Assembly (NCBI GenBank): GCA_025963815.1
Contig: JAOQAA010000611.1
Location: 1-8,330, forward strand
Direction of reading: 5' to 3'
Length of the DNA: 8,330 nucleotides
Origin: Capsulimonas sp.
GTDB taxonomy: Bacteria > Armatimonadota > Armatimonadia > Armatimonadales > Capsulimonadaceae
Shown here: positions 6,051 through 8,330 of the stretch, in pieces
Layout of the letters: the number at the start of each line of letters is the position of its first letter
How positions within the stretch are numbered: the first letter of the stretch is position 1
The notes under the pieces: model-generated
What the model was told of the DNA's origin: nothing
The model's database searches: none
Seen by the model: only the letters and a program-made list of their open reading frames with translations
Position numbers and translations under genes: made by a program

Positions 6051-7184
6051 CTATCGAGATGCTGTGTGCACATGGCGTCTCCACTGAGCGGCGACGAGAT
6101 TGAGCGCCTCGTAGGGAGGAACATCTTCAGCGCTGTAGTTGACCTGGAACCCTTGCGCGGCGTGCGCGCGTAGCTTGGGAGCGAGGGATAATTCGTCGCC
6201 GGGAGTGTCCGGGCGCATGTTGTACTTCAGACCGTCACGCAGCGCCTGGTCGCGCCGGACATAGGCCATGAACGCCTGCGCCCCTTCTCGCTGCGCGGGG
6301 GTCACCCATGGCGCGTTCAGCACACACATGGACTGCTGGGCTTCGAGCGTGGGATTGGGGTAGACCACGGCGAGATTGGGGTCTTTCTCGGCGGCCCCGA
6401 GGGCCGCGCTCTCATACGCCGTGATGAAGTCGCGGCCATTGGGGTTCTTCAAATAATCTTCCACGAGCGCGAACGAACCGGCGGCGCATGATGGATCGTA
6501 TTGGAAGCCGCGCTCCATGCCCGAAAGATACGCGCCGAACTCAGGACGTCCCGCGGTTTTGACCATGTCGCCCGAATCGTTGTTCTCGCGACCATACTCA
6601 TTCAGCATCATCCCCAGCGTCAGCATACCGGCGTTGGAGACAAGCGGATCGGCATGCGCAAAATGCACCCCGCCCCACGGCGCATTGAGATGGCCGGAGC
6701 CCATGTCGGCGATGCTGCGCCATGGATTGGATCCACCGAGATGGGCGCGTAAAAACGGAGCCTTGCCCTTAGTCGTCAGGAACACAACGGGCGTGCGCAG
6801 GAAGACGCGATAGCTGGACGGATCCTGAAGATCGACCAGCGACGTTCCGCGCCGCCCGCGCCAGACGTTCGACGCCTGTGCGATCCACATCGGGTTATCC
6901 GGACTCCAAAGCGCAGGCTTCTGGGCGCCGTTCAAAATCGCCTGCATTCCCGAACGCGCATCGGCGTAGACGGTCTTTACGTGATATTTTTTGTTGTTCT
7001 CGTAGTTAAATCGATAAACTTCGGCGCGCACCCAACTCGCCTTGTCCTCGGTCGTCAGGAGAGTGAGATTGACGACGCCGTCGCCGCTTCCGCCCAGATT
7101 GGCGTGGCGGGAGCGCCATCCACCGATGGCGAAGGCGACCAAGAGCATCACGACGATGCCAATATAGATGGACCGTTCACGCAT
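6051..7184 (-). CDS. Membrane-anchored substrate-binding-domain protein (SBP half of an SBP-vWA protein)
   Basis: A 377-residue protein. ATG 7184 has GAGGAA 7 bases upstream. An N-terminal hydrophobic helix (about 6-22) without a lipobox cysteine suggests an uncleaved anchor or signal. The rest is an extracytoplasmic type-2 substrate-binding fold (about 37-335). Recognisable blocks are ALWSPDNPMW (91-100), TPVVFLTTKG (131-140), a GVHFAHADPLVSNAG ligand-pocket block (172-186), and VVYPNPTL through VLNAPWVTPAQREGAQAFMAYV (273-309) with NMRP after it. These match the substrate-binding domain of bacterial proteins that also carry a C-terminal von Willebrand A domain in TelA/XpaC-type operons. Here the protein stops just after a linker-like NLVAAQWRRHV segment, where the vWA domain would normally begin. 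No ABC permease or ATPase lies nearby, so classic transport is unlikely. It is the first gene of a two-gene operon. Confidence 0.8.
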   Translation of the reverse strand: MRERSIYIGIVVMLLVAFAIGGWRSRHANLGGSGDGVVNLTLLTTEDKASWVRAEVYRFNYENNKKYHVKTVYADARSGMQAILNGAQKPALWSPDNPMWIAQASNVWRGRRGTSLVDLQDPSSYRVFLRTPVVFLTTKGKAPFLRAHLGGSNPWRSIADMGSGHLNAPWGGVHFAHADPLVSNAGMLTLGMMLNEYGRENNDSGDMVKTAGRPEFGAYLSGMERGFQYDPSCAAGSFALVEDYLKNPNGRDFITAYESAALGAAEKDPNLAVVYPNPTLEAQQSMCVLNAPWVTPAQREGAQAFMAYVRRDQALRDGLKYNMRPDTPGDELSLAPKLRAHAAQGFQVNYSAEDVPPYEALNLVAAQWRRHVHTASR

Positions 7185-7410
7185 AGCAACGTTCCTCGAT
7201 TTCGCAAATTGAAAAAGTTAGGCAGAGGAACAAACACGGGACGAAGACGCGTCAAATAATCACCGTGCGCTCAAACACGTGATGTCCGCTGTCGATGTCC
7301 GTAATGTCTCTGCTCGGTGTGGCCGAAGGCGCCTGAAAAGGCGATGTGATATTTGAGGCTGTTTTGTGGATAATGAGGTTCATCTATGCAATAAGATGAA
7401 AGCGTCCCTA

Positions 7411-7441
7411 TTGTACCCCGCGATCGCGAAATCTGTATGAT
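7411..7441 (+). promoter_or_regulatory. Candidate promoter of the TlpA-like gene with internal palindrome
   Basis: TTGTAC (7411-7416) and TATGAT (7436-7441) are spaced by 19 bases, longer than ideal. The spacer contains the perfect 10-bp palindrome CGCGATCGCG (7419-7428), which could be an operator for a dimeric regulator. Transcription from here would give a leader of about 80 bases holding the two hairpins described separately. Confidence 0.3.
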
Positions 7442-7479
7442 AGGAAGTCATTGCAATTCGGAAATTTCCAGGCCGCAAA

Positions 7480-7516
7480 CGATCGTAAGACGATCGATAA
7501 AGATCGCCCGGCGATC
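7480..7516 (+). repeat. Two tandem short inverted repeats (GATCG hairpins) before the TlpA-like gene
   Basis: The first repeat is CGATCGT (7480-7486), loop AAG, ACGATCG (7490-7496). The second is GATCGC (7502-7507), loop CCG, GCGATC (7511-7516). Both have 3-base loops and share the GATCG-N-CGATC layout, with centres 21 bases apart. The ribosome binding site AGGAG begins at 7517, directly after the second. They could act as a double operator in DNA or as tandem hairpins in the mRNA leader. Confidence 0.5.
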
Positions 7517-7531
7517 AGGAGCACGACGACG

Positions 7532-8065
7532 ATGCGAACAACAACTCTCATGGGACGGGCAGTCCTCATATTCGGAGCCATGGCGTGCGCCGGCGCGGCG
7601 CACGCGCAGGACGCCGCGCTTCCAGCGGGAAGCAAGGCGCCCGCTTTCAGCACGCGCACGGTTCAGGGCGCCCCGCTCAGCCTGAAATCATTGCGCGGAA
7701 AAGTCGTGCTGATGGACTTCTGGGCAACCTGGTGCGGCCCCTGCCGCATGGCGACCCCGATGATGCAGTCACTGCACAAGCAGTTCCAGGGAAAGGGCCT
7801 GAAAGTCATCGGAATCAGCGTCGATGATTCCAGCACGACCAATCAGGTCAAGCCCTTTATGAAATCCCTCGGCGTCACTTACACGATGTCGGCCTCGCCC
7901 GAACAGAATCGCTCCATGGCCGCGAAATACAATGCAGGCACCATCCCCACGGTGTTTCTGATCGACAAAAAGGGCGTGATCCGCTGGAGCGGGATTGGTT
8001 ACGGAGAAGACGAAAAGTCCTTCCTCGAAGCCAGTATCAAAAAGCTGCTTGCCGAAAAAGCGTAA
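7532..8065 (+). CDS. TlpA/ResA-like exported thioredoxin-fold oxidoreductase
   Basis: 177 residues from ATG 7532, which has AGGAG (7517-7521) 10 bases upstream. The frame is open from about 7451, but those extra 27 residues run through the hairpins and precede the signal peptide, so they are not used. Residues 1-25 form a signal peptide (MRTTT, hydrophobic core, AHA cleavage site). The mature part follows the TlpA/redoxin plan: APAFSTRTVQG, LSLKSLRGKVVLMDFWATWCGPC with the redox pair Cys68 and Cys71, then VIGISVDD, an insertion-type helix (PFMKSLGVTY), GTIPTVFLIDKKG with the cis-proline, and a C-terminal helix ending LLAEKA. It would act in the extracytoplasmic space, reducing disulfides, for example in cytochrome c maturation or on exported enzymes. 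No cytochrome biogenesis gene is next to it, so the substrate is open. Confidence 0.92.
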   Translation: MRTTTLMGRAVLIFGAMACAGAAHAQDAALPAGSKAPAFSTRTVQGAPLSLKSLRGKVVLMDFWATWCGPCRMATPMMQSLHKQFQGKGLKVIGISVDDSSTTNQVKPFMKSLGVTYTMSASPEQNRSMAAKYNAGTIPTVFLIDKKGVIRWSGIGYGEDEKSFLEASIKKLLAEKA

Positions 8066-8111
8066 CCGCTTTTCATCTACGTCGCAAAGAACTTCTCAAT
8101 TCCCATTCCTG

Positions 8112-8144
8112 CCCGGTTTCGCTGAAAAACGAAGCGAAACCGGG
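8112..8144. repeat. Perfect 12-bp inverted repeat between the TlpA-like and GH51 genes
   Basis: CCCGGTTTCGCT (8112-8123) pairs with AGCGAAACCGGG (8133-8144) around a 9-base loop. It lies 46 bases after the TlpA stop and 40 bases before the GH51 start. As RNA it is a strong stem-loop that could end the TlpA transcript, but no T-tract follows. Its right arm abuts TAAGAT (8145-8150), so it could instead be an operator over the GH51 promoter. Confidence 0.6.
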
Positions 8145-8150
8145 TAAGAT
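8122..8150 (+). promoter_or_regulatory. Candidate promoter of the GH51 gene
   Basis: CTGAAA (8122-8127) and TAAGAT (8145-8150) are separated by 17 bases, the ideal spacing with moderate hexamer matches. Transcription would start near 8157, about 28 bases before the GTG start. The inverted repeat at 8112-8144 covers the -35 and spacer. Confidence 0.3.
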
Positions 8151-8173
8151 AACTCTCAGCTAAACGATTAACC

Positions 8174-8179
8174 AAGGTG
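8174..8179 (+). promoter_or_regulatory. Ribosome binding site deciding the GH51 GTG start
   Basis: AAGGTG lies 5 bases before GTG 8185. The nearby ATG at 8180 is followed at once by TAG and so cannot start the gene. GTG 8185 is the only sensible start, and it places the family's N-terminal strand correctly. Confidence 0.55.
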
Positions 8180-8184
8180 ATGTA

Positions 8185-8330
8185 GTGAACAACGTTACTA
8201 TTGCAATCCAAGTCGATGCTCCTATTGGAACGATCTCCCCTCGTCTTTACGGCCACTTTGCCGAACACCTTGGCCGCTGCTGTTATGACGGCCTTTGGGT
8301 TGGGGCCGATTGCGATTGGACGCCCCATGA
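8185..8330 (+). CDS. Alpha-L-arabinofuranosidase, GH51 family, N-terminal fragment
   Basis: The first 48 residues of a gene that continues past the window edge, starting at GTG 8185. The visible part reads through [18 protein letters not shown], then CCYDGLWVG and [19 protein letters not shown] and the following GLWVG are the characteristic N-terminal signature of intracellular GH51 arabinofuranosidases, in which the first strand and loop of the TIM barrel form part of the arabinose-binding site. No signal peptide is present, so the enzyme is expected in the cytoplasm, releasing terminal alpha-L-arabinose from imported arabino-oligosaccharides. The catalytic glutamates lie further downstream and are not in view. 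It sits 119 bases after the TlpA-like gene on the same strand, with an inverted repeat and candidate promoter between them, so it is probably transcribed separately. Confidence 0.9.
   Translation, partial: MNNVTIAIQVDAPIGTISPRLYGHFAEHLGRCCYDGLWVGADCDWTPH

Larger units (their letters stand above)
7185..7531. promoter_or_regulatory. Divergent intergenic region, 347 bases
   Basis: This gap separates the divergent SBP-domain gene (minus) and the TlpA-like gene (plus) and must hold both promoters. No convincing coding frame is seen. On the minus side I find the GAGGAA site but no clear promoter hexamer pair. On the plus side are a candidate promoter around 7411-7441, a palindrome inside it, and two short hairpins just before the ribosome binding site. 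A 5-bp stem with a GAAA loop lies at 7330-7343. A CACGTG palindrome at 7276-7281 is too short to interpret. Confidence 0.5.

Noticed and set aside
6051..7184. Binding protein of a classic ABC importer
   Set aside because: There is no lipobox cysteine and no permease or ATPase gene alongside, and the motif set fits the SBP half of SBP-vWA proteins better.
1..8330. tRNA or rRNA genes, CRISPR arrays, insertion sequences or phage genes
   Set aside because: No cloverleaf-like element, regularly spaced repeats, transposase motifs or long terminal inverted repeats were seen by eye on either strand.

Overview
The window is chromosomal DNA from a bacterium with a double-membrane or otherwise secretion-rich lifestyle. 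It is GC-rich overall, though the first 1.5 kb is visibly poorer in GC. It carries a secreted M60-type metallopeptidase, a signal-peptide-bearing TlpA-like thioredoxin and the start of a GH51 arabinofuranosidase. This mix fits a soil or plant-associated polysaccharide and glycoprotein degrader. An Armatimonadota-, Planctomycetota- or Verrucomicrobiota-like host is my guess from general impression only; there is no rRNA or other marker gene here to settle it.

Left part (1-2543): two tandem paralogous genes of unknown function on the plus strand (the first cut by the window edge) end in an almost identical C-terminal block. A GC-rich hairpin separates them from a convergent small gene of unknown function on the minus strand (1558-1968). 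That gene diverges from another unknown gene on the plus strand (about 2085-2543).

Middle part (2570-4837): a secreted protein of about 755 residues with a signal peptide, a GATase-like N-terminal half and a C-terminal M60 zinc metallopeptidase domain (HEMGH plus a downstream Glu). It lies 26 bases after the preceding unknown gene and could share its transcript.

Right-middle part (4968-7184, minus strand): a two-gene unit. The upstream gene encodes a membrane-anchored, substrate-binding-fold protein of the type normally fused to a von Willebrand A domain; here it ends where that domain would begin. The downstream gene encodes a protein with a two-helix membrane hairpin and a long helical cytoplasmic part. 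Proteins of this kind elsewhere sit in TelA/XpaC/vWA stress-type operons, so the pair may be a reduced version of that module.

Right end (7185-8330): a 347-base divergent intergenic region holds a palindrome and two back-to-back short hairpins just before the TlpA-like gene. That gene is followed by a perfect 12-bp inverted repeat and the GTG start of a GH51 alpha-L-arabinofuranosidase that runs off the window. No tRNA, rRNA, CRISPR array, transposase or phage gene was seen.
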